Below, piece after piece: positions 27,442 through 36,790 of a stretch of 64,000 nt of DNA (position 1 is its first letter; each line of letters starts with the position of its first letter). The stretch spans positions 62,001 through 126,000 of the forward strand of contig NZ_BOQL01000058.1 in NCBI RefSeq assembly GCF_018332655.1. The letters run 5' to 3'. The translations under genes and the position numbers were made by a program. The DNA is from Actinoplanes auranticolor. GTDB lineage: Bacteria > Actinomycetota > Actinomycetes > Mycobacteriales > Micromonosporaceae. Below the pieces are notes generated by a model that did no database searches, had not been told where the DNA came from, and worked only from the letters and a program-made list of their open reading frames with translations.

Positions 27442-28635
27442 ATGCGACTCAACGTTTCCCGGACGGCCGGTGCCGCCCTGCTCGCCCTCTCGCTCGGCCT
27501 GGTGGCGGCCCCCTCCGCGGCGCACTCGGCCGCGACCCCCACGCTGACCGGCTTCGCGTCCCTGCCGGCCCTGACGTTCGTGCCGGGCAGCGAGCCGTCC
27601 GGGGCGGCATTGGGTACGGCGCCGGTGAACGGCATCGCGGCGCCCTGGGCGGACCAGCCGGTCCAGGGCTTCTCCGGGGTGCTGCCCAACGGCGACGGCA
27701 CCTACGACGTGCTGTCCGACAACGGCTTCGGCACCAAGGCCAACAGCGCCGACTTCCTGCTGCGCATCCAGGAGATCGGCCCGGTCCCGGCGACCGGCGC
27801 GGTCGACGTGCTGGGCGGCATCAACCTGACCGACCCGGACGCGAGGATCCCGTTCCCCCTGGTACGCGCGGACCGGGTGCTGACCGGCGCCGACTTCGAC
27901 GTCGAGTCGATCGTGCGCGGCCGCGACGGCTCACTGTGGATCGGCGACGAGTTCGGTCCGTGGCTGCTGCACTTCGACCGTGGCGGCCGGCTGCTGAGCG
28001 CACCGATCCCGCTGCCGGGCGTCCGCGCCCCGGAGAACGCGGCCGGCAACCCGAACCTGGGCAGCAGCAAGGGCTTCGAGGGCATGGCCCACTCCCCCGA
28101 CGGCCGTTACCTGTACCCGCTGCTGGAGGGCACGGTCACCGGTGACACGGCCGGCGACCTGCGCTTCAACGAGTTCGACGTGCGGCGCGGCGACTACACC
28201 GGCAAGCGCTGGACGTACCGCCTGGAATCACCGTCGCACGCGATCGGCGACGCGATCCCGGTCGACGCGAACCGCTTCCTGGTGATCGAACGCGACGGCG
28301 CGCAGGGCGACGCGGCCGCGGTGAAGCGGATCTACCTGGCCGACCGCCGCGACCGCAACCACGACGGCCTGATGGACAAGACCCTGGTGGTGGACCTGCT
28401 GCGGATCGCCAACCCGCGGGGCATCGGCGGCTTCGGCAAGGTCTTCCGCTTCCCGTTCCAGACGATCGAGGACGTGGCCCTGCTGGACGGCCGGACGCTG
28501 GCCGTGCTCAACGACAACAACTTCCCGGGCTCGGCGGGCCGCACGCCGGGCGTGGCGGACAACAACGAGTTCATCACCGTACGGCTGCCGTCGTCCCTGC
28601 ACCCGGACCCGCGCCTGCTGCCGGCGGCCCGGTAA
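27442..28635 (+). CDS. Secreted esterase-like phytase-family protein
   Basis: The 397-residue precursor has a cleavable signal peptide (ALLALSLGLVAAPSAAHSAA, AxA near 27-31). The mature part matches the esterase-like activity of phytase family (PF13449): GFSGVLPNGDGTYDVLSDNGFG, FDVESIVRGRDGSLWIGDEFGPWLLHFD, and SKGFEGMAHSPDGRYLYPLLEG are typical blade motifs of its beta-propeller. TLAVLNDNNFPGS and NNEFITVRL occur near the end. It is likely an exported hydrolase for an unknown ester or phosphoester. It is divergent from def and probably leaderless. Confidence 0.82.
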   Translation: MRLNVSRTAGAALLALSLGLVAAPSAAHSAATPTLTGFASLPALTFVPGSEPSGAALGTAPVNGIAAPWADQPVQGFSGVLPNGDGTYDVLSDNGFGTKANSADFLLRIQEIGPVPATGAVDVLGGINLTDPDARIPFPLVRADRVLTGADFDVESIVRGRDGSLWIGDEFGPWLLHFDRGGRLLSAPIPLPGVRAPENAAGNPNLGSSKGFEGMAHSPDGRYLYPLLEGTVTGDTAGDLRFNEFDVRRGDYTGKRWTYRLESPSHAIGDAIPVDANRFLVIERDGAQGDAAAVKRIYLADRRDRNHDGLMDKTLVVDLLRIANPRGIGGFGKVFRFPFQTIEDVALLDGRTLAVLNDNNFPGSAGRTPGVADNNEFITVRLPSSLHPDPRLLPAAR

Positions 28636-28663
28636 CAGGGAGGCACTCGGCCGGCGGCGGGGT

Positions 28664-28669
28664 TACGGT
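28664..28669 (+). promoter_or_regulatory. Candidate leaderless -10 element (TACGGT)
   Basis: TACGGT lies six bases before the ATG of the LysE-type gene at 28676, without a ribosome-binding site. Confidence 0.4.
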
Positions 28670-28675
28670 CGGCGG

Positions 28676-29293
28676 ATGACGTGGTCGGCGTACGGATCAT
28701 TCCTGATCTTCGCGGTCGTGCTCGTCCTGGTCCCGGGCCCGGACTTCGCCGTGATCACCAAGAACACCCTGGCCGGCGGTCGCCGCCGCGGTTCGTGGAG
28801 CGCCGCGGGGGTGGCCGGTTCCAACGCGGTGCAGGGCCTGGCCGCGGCGGCCGGACTGGGCGCGCTGGTGACCCGGGCCCAGCCGGTGTTCCAGGCGATC
28901 AAGTGGGCGGGCATCGCGTACCTGGCCTACCTGGGCGTCCAGGCGCTGCGGTCGGCGCTGGCCGGTCGCTACGCGGATGCCGGGGCCGCGGACACCGGCC
29001 AGGCCGCGGCGGCGGGGTGGCGGCAGGGGTTCCTGTCCAACATCACGAACCCGAAGGTGCTGGTGTTCTACCTGGCGGTGCTGCCGCAGTTCCTGGGGCC
29101 GGAGGCACCGCTGAGTGCGCTGCTCGTGCTGGCGCTGAGCCACGCGGTGCTGTCGCTGCTGTACCTGCTGGTGGTGGTGGCGGGGCTGAACCGGGCGCGG
29201 CGGGTGCTGGCCCGCCGCCGCGTCCGGCGCGCGCTCGACGCCGCGACGGGTACGGCGCTGCTGGGCTTCAGCGCCGAACTGGCCACGGAGTGA
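28676..29293 (+). CDS. LysE/RhtB-family amino-acid exporter
   Basis: The 205-residue inner-membrane protein has about six hydrophobic segments. The family motif is plain: VLVLVPGPDFAVITKNTLAGGRRRG near residues 16-40, where LysE/RhtB proteins have PGPxxxxV..N.L..G...G. FLSNITNPKVLVFYLAVLPQFL, around 120-140, is the second conserved segment. It should export an amino acid or homoserine-like compound; which one is unknown. It converges with priA, 39 bases away. Confidence 0.9.
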   Translation: MTWSAYGSFLIFAVVLVLVPGPDFAVITKNTLAGGRRRGSWSAAGVAGSNAVQGLAAAAGLGALVTRAQPVFQAIKWAGIAYLAYLGVQALRSALAGRYADAGAADTGQAAAAGWRQGFLSNITNPKVLVFYLAVLPQFLGPEAPLSALLVLALSHAVLSLLYLLVVVAGLNRARRVLARRRVRRALDAATGTALLGFSAELATE

Positions 29294-29332
29294 CCTTCCC
29301 TACCCGGCTGACCACGTCCGGGAGGCTGCGGG

Positions 29333-31951
29333 TCAGAGGAGTTCGGCGGGGTCGATCTGGATGCGGATCGGCAGGTTGGACTTCTTCACGCTGCGGACCG
29401 CAGCCGCCTCGTGCAGGGCTCGGGCCAGCGCCGCTGCCCGCCCCCGGGAGACGCGCAGCAGCATGCGTTCCTGGTCGTCGGCGGCCGGGACCGGGCCCAG
29501 GAGTTCCACGTCCTCCGGCAGCCTGGCCCCGTCCAGGAACTCGGACACCGCCTCCGCCTTGCCGGTGACGCTGGCCATCCGGGCCGCCGGCGGGAAGCCC
29601 AGCTCGCGGCGCTCGGCGAGCTCACGGGCCGCGAACCAGGCCGGGTCCCAGCGCAGCAACGCCTGCACCGGCGCCAGCGACCCGTCGGCCACGACCACCA
29701 CCCGGCCACCCGCCGGACCGGGCCGGGCCAGGGCGGCGGCGGACAGCCAGCGCCGCATGGTCTCCTCGGCGGCCCGCAGATCGGCCCGGGACAGCAACGC
29801 CCAGGTGTCGAGCAGCAGCACCGCACCGTAGCCGCCCTCGGCGACAGGCTCGGCGCCCGGCGTGGCCACGACGACAGCGGCCGTCCCGGGCACGGTGGTG
29901 AGAATCTCGTCCCGGCCGGAGGTGCGCACCGGGAACCCCGGGAACGCCCGGCCGAGCTCCTCGGCCGTCCGCCGGGCACCGGTCACCGAGGCCCGCAGCC
30001 GCCGGCCACCACAGGCGGGGCAGGCGTAGTCGGCGGCGGCCCGGCCGCACCAGTGACAGGCCGGCACGTCCCGTGAACCGGCAAGCCCGAGCGGCCCGGA
30101 ACAGTGCGGGCACCGGGCCGGCGTGCGGCACTCGGCGCAGGCGGTGGACGGCAGGTAGCCACGCCGCGGCACCTGCACCAGCACCGGCATGCCGGCCTGC
30201 AACGCGCCCCGCGCCGCCTGCCAGGCAAGACTCGGTAGCCGCGCGGTCACCGCACCGGGATCCCGGGCCAGCTGCGGATCATCGCCGGTCGGCGCGATGG
30301 CCGGACTCCGCGCCCGCAAGGTGCCACGGTCGGCGACAATCTCCTTGGCCCACCCGGTCTCCAGCAGCAACTGCGCCTCGCCCGTGCGGGCGAAACCCCC
30401 GACCAGGGCGGCGCAGTCGGCAAGCTGCGCGCGGGTGAGCAGAACATCCCGGGCATGCGGGTACGGCGCCCGCGGCTCGGCGTGCAGGTCGTCCCCGTCG
30501 TCCCAGACGACCACCAGCCCGAGGTCAGCGACGGGCGCGAACATGGCAGCCCGCGTCCCGACGACAACAGGCACCCGATGCCGGCTGGCGGCGAGGAACC
30601 TCCGGTACCGCTCAGCCGGCCCGGCGGCGGCATTGAGCGCCACGTGCCGCCCCTCGCCCAGCACCACGGTCAGCGCCCGATCGAGCCGCTCCAGATCCCG
30701 CGCGTCCGGCACCACGATGACGACGCCCCGGCCGCCGCGCACCACTGCCCCGGCAGCCTCGGCGATCCGCGCGGGCCAGTCCTCCCCGGGCAGCGCAGAC
30801 CACACGGCCCGAGCCGCCCGCCCCTGCTCCAAGGCATGCAGGTAGGCACTGCCGGTCGGATAGATCCCCCACCCGTGCGCGACGGTCGACGGCTGCTCCA
30901 CCGGCCGGACGTCGCTGCCTGCCGCGACCTGCTGGAGGTCGGTCCCGGCGCCGGCCGCAGCCACGCTGACCGGCGTTTGCTCCGACGGACCCGGCTCACC
31001 GCCGTCCCGCCGAAGGTCGTGCCCCACGCCCGGACCAGCTGGCGTTTCCCCCGCTGGACCCGGCTCGTGGCCCGGTTGCACCACGACGACCGCGGCCGGA
31101 TGGGCCTCCGCTGCCTGCATGGGCTGCATCTCAGCAACCGCTTGGGGTTTGATCGATTGGCCGCTGGGTGAGCCGGGCCGAGAAGCCGGGTCGAGAGCCG
31201 GTGCCTTCCCGGGATGGGATTGATCCGATAAATCCGGCACGGCGGAGAAGGAAGTCGCGGCCCGCGGCCTCGCCGAAGCTACGTCTCCCGCCTCGGCCGA
31301 CTCAGAAAGGCCAGAATCCGCGCCGTCCGGTAAGCCGGCCGCCACCGCGACACCCCTGGCCTCGGACGACGAAGGAGTTGCCCTCTTGGGAAGACCGGAA
31401 ACCACCGCCGCAACACCCGCGGGCGCCGGAGACGCGGCCGCCGAGCCGGGCGGTGGGTCAAGGCGAGGCGGGGTCGCCTGCGCTTCGGCGCGGGCATGAC
31501 GGGGCGGCACAGCCAGGCGCAGAACATCCGCGAGGTTGCCGGCGTATCGGTCAGCGACAGCACGAGCCAGCCGCGCCACCTCCGGGTCCAGCACCCGCTC
31601 CGGCGAGACCACTTTGTCCAGATAAGCCAATTTGCCGCCATGCGGGCTGGTCTCGGCCCGCTCCAGCAGGAAGCCGTTCACCAGCTGCCCGGCGAAGCGG
31701 ACCTTCACCCGCACACCCGGCTGGGCAGCCTCGTCATCGGCCGCGGACACCAGGTAGTCGAACGGGCGGTCGAGATGGGCCAGCGGCACTTCGACGCTCA
31801 CCCGGGCGACCGGCAGCCGGGGTGCCGGCTCCCGGTCGGGTTTCGCTTTGGCCGCCCTCACCCGCACATTCTGGCGCGGGGGTACGACATCTTCCGGCAC
31901 AAACAGCACGGGTGCCTCGACCGGAGTCGAGGCACCCGTTCCTGGCGTCAC
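29333..31951 (-). CDS. priA: Primosomal protein N' (PriA), ATPase-deficient actinobacterial form with a long disordered insert
   Basis: PriA restarts stalled replication forks. With the GTG at 31951 (five bases after metK) the protein has 872 residues; later GTG codons (31909 to 31861) are possible. The N-terminal DNA-binding domain is recognisable (LPVARVSVEVPLAHLDRPFDYLV). Eight cysteines in CAEC, CPHC, CHWC and CPAC form the zinc domain. The helicase core is degenerate: where GxxGSGKT is expected the sequence reads SALPGEDWPARIAEAA, and the DEEH box is VVWDDGDDLH. Loss of ATP-binding residues is known for actinobacterial PriA. Residues about 152-357 are a Pro/Ala/Ser/Gly-rich insert of low complexity. 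Confidence 0.9.
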   Translation of the reverse strand: MTPGTGASTPVEAPVLFVPEDVVPPRQNVRVRAAKAKPDREPAPRLPVARVSVEVPLAHLDRPFDYLVSAADDEAAQPGVRVKVRFAGQLVNGFLLERAETSPHGGKLAYLDKVVSPERVLDPEVARLARAVADRYAGNLADVLRLAVPPRHARAEAQATPPRLDPPPGSAAASPAPAGVAAVVSGLPKRATPSSSEARGVAVAAGLPDGADSGLSESAEAGDVASARPRAATSFSAVPDLSDQSHPGKAPALDPASRPGSPSGQSIKPQAVAEMQPMQAAEAHPAAVVVVQPGHEPGPAGETPAGPGVGHDLRRDGGEPGPSEQTPVSVAAAGAGTDLQQVAAGSDVRPVEQPSTVAHGWGIYPTGSAYLHALEQGRAARAVWSALPGEDWPARIAEAAGAVVRGGRGVVIVVPDARDLERLDRALTVVLGEGRHVALNAAAGPAERYRRFLAASRHRVPVVVGTRAAMFAPVADLGLVVVWDDGDDLHAEPRAPYPHARDVLLTRAQLADCAALVGGFARTGEAQLLLETGWAKEIVADRGTLRARSPAIAPTGDDPQLARDPGAVTARLPSLAWQAARGALQAGMPVLVQVPRRGYLPSTACAECRTPARCPHCSGPLGLAGSRDVPACHWCGRAAADYACPACGGRRLRASVTGARRTAEELGRAFPGFPVRTSGRDEILTTVPGTAAVVVATPGAEPVAEGGYGAVLLLDTWALLSRADLRAAEETMRRWLSAAALARPGPAGGRVVVVADGSLAPVQALLRWDPAWFAARELAERRELGFPPAARMASVTGKAEAVSEFLDGARLPEDVELLGPVPAADDQERMLLRVSRGRAAALARALHEAAAVRSVKKSNLPIRIQIDPAELL
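31908..31939 (-). terminator. Perfect 14-bp hairpin inside the start of priA, after metK
   Basis: The arms at 31908-31921 and 31926-31939 (ACGGGTGCCTCGAC and its complement) are perfect around a four-base loop. On the minus strand it comes 18 bases after the metK stop and is followed by GCTGTTTGTG. It looks like an intrinsic terminator placed within the first codons of priA, so it would lower priA relative to metK. Confidence 0.65.
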
Positions 31952-31956
31952 CAAGC

Positions 31957-33147
<1,191 letters not shown>

Positions 33148-33222
33148 GGTGCTCCTCAGATTTGTCGAAGTTTCGTTCCGCGGCAGTGTAGTCACCGCCG
33201 CTATAGCGACGCTGGGGCGGTC

Positions 33223-34446
33223 TCAGCCCGTCCCAGGCGCGCCGACCTGCGGATCAAGACGACCGGCGACCTGATCCCATATCGCATCGGCCACATCGTC
33301 TTTCGGGAGTTCCCCTAGCTCGGCAGTGCTCCCGTCGGCGCCCAGGATCGTGACCGTGTTGTTGTCCGACCCGAAGACCAGGTCGACGCCCACCTCGTTA
33401 ACGACGATGAGGTCCGCGCGTTTCCGTACCAGTTTGCCGCGGGCGTTCTCCAGCGCGTCGTGGGTCTCCGCGGCGAAGGCGACGAGCAGCTGACCAGGGC
33501 GTTTGGCCGCGCCCAGCTCGGCGGCGATGTCCGGGTTGGTGACCAGCTCGAGGGTGGGCGCCGTACCCTCGTCGCTTTTCTTGATCTTCTGGCCGGCGAC
33601 CGCGGCCGGGCGGAAGTCGGCCGGTGCGGCCGCCATGACCACCACGTCCGCGTCCGCGGCGGCCTCGACCGTGGCCTTGCGCAGTTCCTCGGTCGTGCCG
33701 ACGCGCACCACGTCGGCGCCCGCCGGGTCGTCCAGAGTGACGTTCGCCGCGACCAGCGTGACGCGCGCGCCCCGGGCGACCGCCGCCCGGGCCAGGGCGT
33801 AGCCCTGCTTGCCCGACGAGCGGTTGCCCAGGAACCGGACCGGGTCCAACGGCTCCCGCGTGCCACCTGCGGTGACGACCACCCGGCGGCCCGCCAGGTC
33901 GGTCTCCGCGGCCGCGCCGCGACGCAGTACGCGCAGGGCGACGGCGAAGATCTGAGCCGGGTCCGGCAGGCGGCCCTTGCCGGTGTCGGCACCCGTGAGC
34001 CTGCCCACAGCCGGCTCGATGACGATCGCGCCGCGGGCCCGCAGGGTCGCGACGTTCGCCCGGGTGGCGGGGTTCTCCCACATCTCGGTGTGCATCGCCG
34101 GGGCGTAGACCACCGGGCACGTCGCGGTGAGCAGCGTGTTGGTCAGCAGGTCGTCGGCGAGGCCGTGGGCCGCCTTGGCCAGCATGTCGGCGGTCGCGGG
34201 CGCGACCACGACGAGCTCGGCGTGCCGGCCGATGCGCACGTGCGGCACCTCGTGCACGTCGTCCCACACCTCGGTGGTCACCGGACGGCCGGACAGTGCG
34301 GCCCAGGTGGGCGCGCCGACGAACCGCAGCGCGGACGCGGTGGGCACGACGCGTACGCCGTGACCCGACTCGGTGAACAGCCGCAGCAGCTCACAGGCCT
34401 TGTACGCGGCGATCCCGCCGCACACCCCGAGCACGATCTCCGGCAT
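33223..34446 (-). CDS. coaBC: Bifunctional phosphopantothenoylcysteine decarboxylase/phosphopantothenate-cysteine ligase
   Basis: The protein has 407 residues from the ATG at 34446 (MPEIVLGVCGGIAAYKA). CoaC decarboxylase part: the FMN-binding GGIAAYK motif, a PATADMLAKAAHGLADDLL stretch, and PAMHTEMWENPA with the catalytic residues. CoaB ligase part from about 190: VVVTAGGTREPLDPVRFLGNRSSGKQGYALA, and the nucleotide site AAPADFRP with KIKK. It catalyses two steps of coenzyme A synthesis. A strong terminator separates it from rpoZ. Confidence 0.96.
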   Translation of the reverse strand: MPEIVLGVCGGIAAYKACELLRLFTESGHGVRVVPTASALRFVGAPTWAALSGRPVTTEVWDDVHEVPHVRIGRHAELVVVAPATADMLAKAAHGLADDLLTNTLLTATCPVVYAPAMHTEMWENPATRANVATLRARGAIVIEPAVGRLTGADTGKGRLPDPAQIFAVALRVLRRGAAAETDLAGRRVVVTAGGTREPLDPVRFLGNRSSGKQGYALARAAVARGARVTLVAANVTLDDPAGADVVRVGTTEELRKATVEAAADADVVVMAAAPADFRPAAVAGQKIKKSDEGTAPTLELVTNPDIAAELGAAKRPGQLLVAFAAETHDALENARGKLVRKRADLIVVNEVGVDLVFGSDNNTVTILGADGSTAELGELPKDDVADAIWDQVAGRLDPQVGAPGTG

Positions 34447-34465
34447 CGGCACACTTCCCGTCAAC

Positions 34466-34499
34466 GAAAAACCCGCGCCCGCGGTCAGCGGGCGCGGGT
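34466..34499 (-). terminator. Intrinsic terminator after rpoZ
   Basis: On the minus strand ACCCGCGCCCGC pairs perfectly with GCGGGCGCGGGT (34488-34499 with 34471-34482) over a five-base loop and is followed by TTTTTCG. It is a textbook rho-independent terminator. It ends the gmk-rpoZ transcript and implies that coaBC has its own promoter or depends on readthrough. Confidence 0.92.
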
Positions 34500-34517
34500 G
34501 CACGGCGGATCAGCGGA

Positions 34518-34781
34518 TCAGGGGTTGTCGGTCGCCTCGGCGGTCAGCAGACCGGCGTTGATCTCGCGCATCGCGATCGAGAGCGGCTTCTCCTGCGGAG
34601 TGGTCTCGACCAGCGGGCCGACGTACTCCAGCAGGCCTTCGCCGAGCTGGCTGTAGTAGGCGTTGACCTGGCGGGCGCGCTTGGCCGCGAAGATCACCAG
34701 CGAGTACTTCGACGAGGTCTTGTCGAGCAGCTCGTCGATCGGCGGGTTGGTGATGCCTTCGGGGTTGGCGATGGTTCCCAC
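34518..34781 (-). CDS. rpoZ: RNA polymerase omega subunit
   Basis: The 87-residue protein binds the beta' subunit and helps assemble RNA polymerase. It carries the omega signature: [31 protein letters not shown], then [12 protein letters not shown]. The gmk-rpoZ order is standard in actinobacteria, and the 21-base gap to gmk implies co-transcription. Confidence 0.96.
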   Translation of the reverse strand: MGTIANPEGITNPPIDELLDKTSSKYSLVIFAAKRARQVNAYYSQLGEGLLEYVGPLVETTPQEKPLSIAMREINAGLLTAEATDNP

Positions 34782-34802
34782 AGTGATGTACTTCCTTAAT
34801 TC

Positions 34803-35405
34803 TCAGCTTGACACCGGCGGCTGAGCGGGAGTCAGAAACGACGAACCGAGCAATCCTACCAGCTCGTCCGCGGCGCGCTCGACGAAGTCGTTGACCACGG
34901 TGCGGTCGAACTCCTTCTCGGCGGCGAGTTCCTCGTCGGCGTGCGCCAGGCGCCGCCGGATGGTCTCCTCGTCGTCGGTGCCGCGCCCGATCAGCCGGCG
35001 CCTGAGCTCCTCGACGCTGGGCGGGGCGAGGAAGACGAGTTGCGCGTCGGGCATCGTGGCCCGCACCTGGCGGGCGCCCTGCAGGTCGATCTTCAGCAGC
35101 ACCGGGCGGCCCTGCGCGAGCCATCCCTCGACCTGGGCCCGGGGCGTGCCGTAGAGGTTGCCGGCGAACTCAGCCCACTCCAGCAGCTGGTCGCCGTCCA
35201 CGAGGCGCTGGAACTCCTGCCGGGTGACGAAGTGGTAGTGCTCGCCGTCGGTCTCGTAGTCGCGCTTCTTGCGGGTTGTCACCGACACCGACAGCTTGAT
35301 CCATGGCGAGCGCGCCCGGATCAGCTCGATCACGCTGTCTTTGCCCACCCCCGAGGGGCCGGACAGGACGGTGAGTCGGGCTGCCGGGCGCGCGTCGTCA
35401 TCCAT
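34803..35405 (-). CDS. gmk: Guanylate kinase
   Basis: Guanylate kinase phosphorylates GMP to GDP. The P-loop is GPSGVGKDS (about 13-21), the GMP-binding region includes [22 protein letters not shown], and the lid has [22 protein letters not shown] chose the ATG at 35405 ([11 protein letters not shown]); the open frame allows GTG at 35426. The length is 200, in the normal range. It lies between mihF and rpoZ. Confidence 0.95.
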   Translation of the reverse strand: MDDDARPAARLTVLSGPSGVGKDSVIELIRARSPWIKLSVSVTTRKKRDYETDGEHYHFVTRQEFQRLVDGDQLLEWAEFAGNLYGTPRAQVEGWLAQGRPVLLKIDLQGARQVRATMPDAQLVFLAPPSVEELRRRLIGRGTDDEETIRRRLAHADEELAAEKEFDRTVVNDFVERAADELVGLLGSSFLTPAQPPVSS

Positions 35406-35437
35406 GCTCACAGGCTCATTCAACACGAGCCGGTGAG

Positions 35438-35755
35438 TCAGTTCGCAGCGAACTCCCCCAGGAGGGCCTTACGCTGCTGCTCGCCCAGGCCACGAAGACG
35501 GCGACTGTCGGCGATCTTGAGCTTCTCCATGATCTGGGTGGCCCGGATCTTGCCGATGCCCGGCAGCGCCTGGAGCACGGCCGAAACCTTCAGCTTGCCG
35601 ACGACGTCGTCGCCTTCCGCCCGGTCGAGCACGGCGGCGAGGGTGGTCTTGCCAGACTTGAGCTGATCCTTCAGCTCGGCCCGGGCCTTGCGAATCTCCG
35701 CGGCCTTCTCCAGCGCGGCTTTACGCTGCTCGGGGCTTAGTTGCGGGAGCGGCAC
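35438..35755 (-). CDS. mihF: Actinobacterial integration host factor (mIHF)
   Basis: The 105-residue protein matches the mycobacterial/actinobacterial IHF, which is unrelated to the alpha/beta IHF. It has a helical N-terminus ([28 protein letters not shown]) and a helix-two-turn-helix DNA-binding part with [28 protein letters not shown], where GIGKIRA is the HhH-like loop. It is an essential nucleoid protein that supports phage L5 integration in mycobacteria. The start follows GAGGAG. Gene order mihF-gmk-rpoZ is diagnostic. Confidence 0.94.
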   Translation of the reverse strand: MPLPQLSPEQRKAALEKAAEIRKARAELKDQLKSGKTTLAAVLDRAEGDDVVGKLKVSAVLQALPGIGKIRATQIMEKLKIADSRRLRGLGEQQRKALLGEFAAN

Positions 35756-35938
35756 CAGTTCTCCTCAGGTCCCTATCGCACCGGTAGTCCAATACCGGCA
35801 CTCTGTGAAACGTGGTGTGCCAGGGAACCAAAGGGGCATGTGGTTCCTGGCGCCGGGAAAACTAGCGGTCAGCGGCGGTTTCGGCAACGTGGGGGTACCC
35901 CCCACCCGGACCTGGGCAGGCCTGCTAGGCAGGCCGTT
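35756..35938 (-). promoter_or_regulatory. Intergenic region pyrF-mihF with stacked inverted repeats
   Basis: There is no gene in these 183 bases. They hold a hairpin GGCCTGC-TAG-GCAGGCC (35919-35935) three bases after the pyrF stop, a 12-bp palindrome GGGGGTACCCCC (35891-35902), a GGAACCA-N10-TGGTTCC stem (35824-35847), and CCGGTA-N6-TACCGG (35781-35798) 26 bases before mihF. The first is probably the pyrF terminator; the others are likely part of the mihF promoter and leader. Confidence 0.5.
35919..35935 (-). terminator. Hairpin terminator after pyrF
   Basis: Perfect 7-3-7 stem GGCCTGC-TAG-GCAGGCC directly downstream of the pyrF stop on the minus strand, without a U-tract. It marks the end of the pyrimidine operon. 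Confidence 0.6.
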
Positions 35939-36769
35939 TCACCCGATCACGGCGCTACAGGCGGTGACCGCGCGGTCCGCGGCGGCCCGCAACGCGGTCC
36001 CATCGGGGCCCGCGCCGAGGACCTCGCGTGAGTACGACGGCAGCACGTTCCGCAGGCTGTCACCGAAAATTTCGCGCAGGTCCGCGGGGCTTCCACCCTG
36101 TGCTCCGAGGCCCGGAGCGAGCAGCGGCCCGTTCACCTTGGACAGGTCGTGACCGGTCGCGCCGATGGTCGCCCCGACCACCAGCCCGAGGCTGCCGAGC
36201 GGCTCCGCACCCACGTTGACCTGCGAAATCTCGTCGATCACGGTCTGCGCGACGGTCCGGCCGCCGGCGCCGACCGCGTGCTGGACGCTCGCTCCCTCGG
36301 GGTTCGAGGTCAGCGCCAGAACGAAAACTCCGCCGCCGTGTTCGGCCGCCATGTCGAACGCGGGCTGCAATGAGCCCACTCCGAGATAGGGACTCACAGT
36401 GATCGCATCGGCACACAGCGAACTGTCCGGATTGAGGTAAGCGCTTGCGTACGCGGCCATCGTCGAGCCGATGTCACCGCGCTTCACGTCGAGAAGTACC
36501 AGCGCACCGGCCTCGCGTGACTGTCGGATAGTTGACTCAAGAACGGCGATGCCACGTGACCCAAATCTCTCGAAGAAGGCCGACTGCGGCTTGAACACGG
36601 CGACCCGATCGGCCAGTGCTTCGACGACCGTTAGGGCGAAGCGTTCCAGGCCGGCGACGTCGTCCGAGAGACCCCAGCGGGCGAGCAGAGCGGCGTGCGG
36701 ATCGATGCCGACGCACAGCGGCCCCCGCTCCCGGGTGGCACGGTGCAGGCGGCTTCCGAAGGACTCCAT
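35939..36769 (-). CDS. pyrF: Orotidine 5'-phosphate decarboxylase (type 2)
   Basis: PyrF makes UMP from OMP, the last step of the pathway. The 276-residue length and the FGSRLHRATRERGPLCVGIDPH start are of the mycobacterial-type (type 2) enzyme. The catalytic Lys/Asp tetrad is in VLLDVKRGDIGSTMAAYA near 93-110. SPYLGVGSL and TSNPEGASVQ follow. It is the last pyr gene, separated from pyrD by bioA. Confidence 0.95.
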   Translation of the reverse strand: MESFGSRLHRATRERGPLCVGIDPHAALLARWGLSDDVAGLERFALTVVEALADRVAVFKPQSAFFERFGSRGIAVLESTIRQSREAGALVLLDVKRGDIGSTMAAYASAYLNPDSSLCADAITVSPYLGVGSLQPAFDMAAEHGGGVFVLALTSNPEGASVQHAVGAGGRTVAQTVIDEISQVNVGAEPLGSLGLVVGATIGATGHDLSKVNGPLLAPGLGAQGGSPADLREIFGDSLRNVLPSYSREVLGAGPDGTALRAAADRAVTACSAVIG

Positions 36770-36790
36770 AGGGGCGTTCTCACTTCCGTG

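Noticed and set aside
33148-33222. SAM riboswitch upstream of metK
   Set aside because: The gap is only 75 bases and shows none of the conserved SAM-I, SAM-II or SAM-IV elements; it has a TACACT -10-like motif and a short CGCTATAGCG palindrome.
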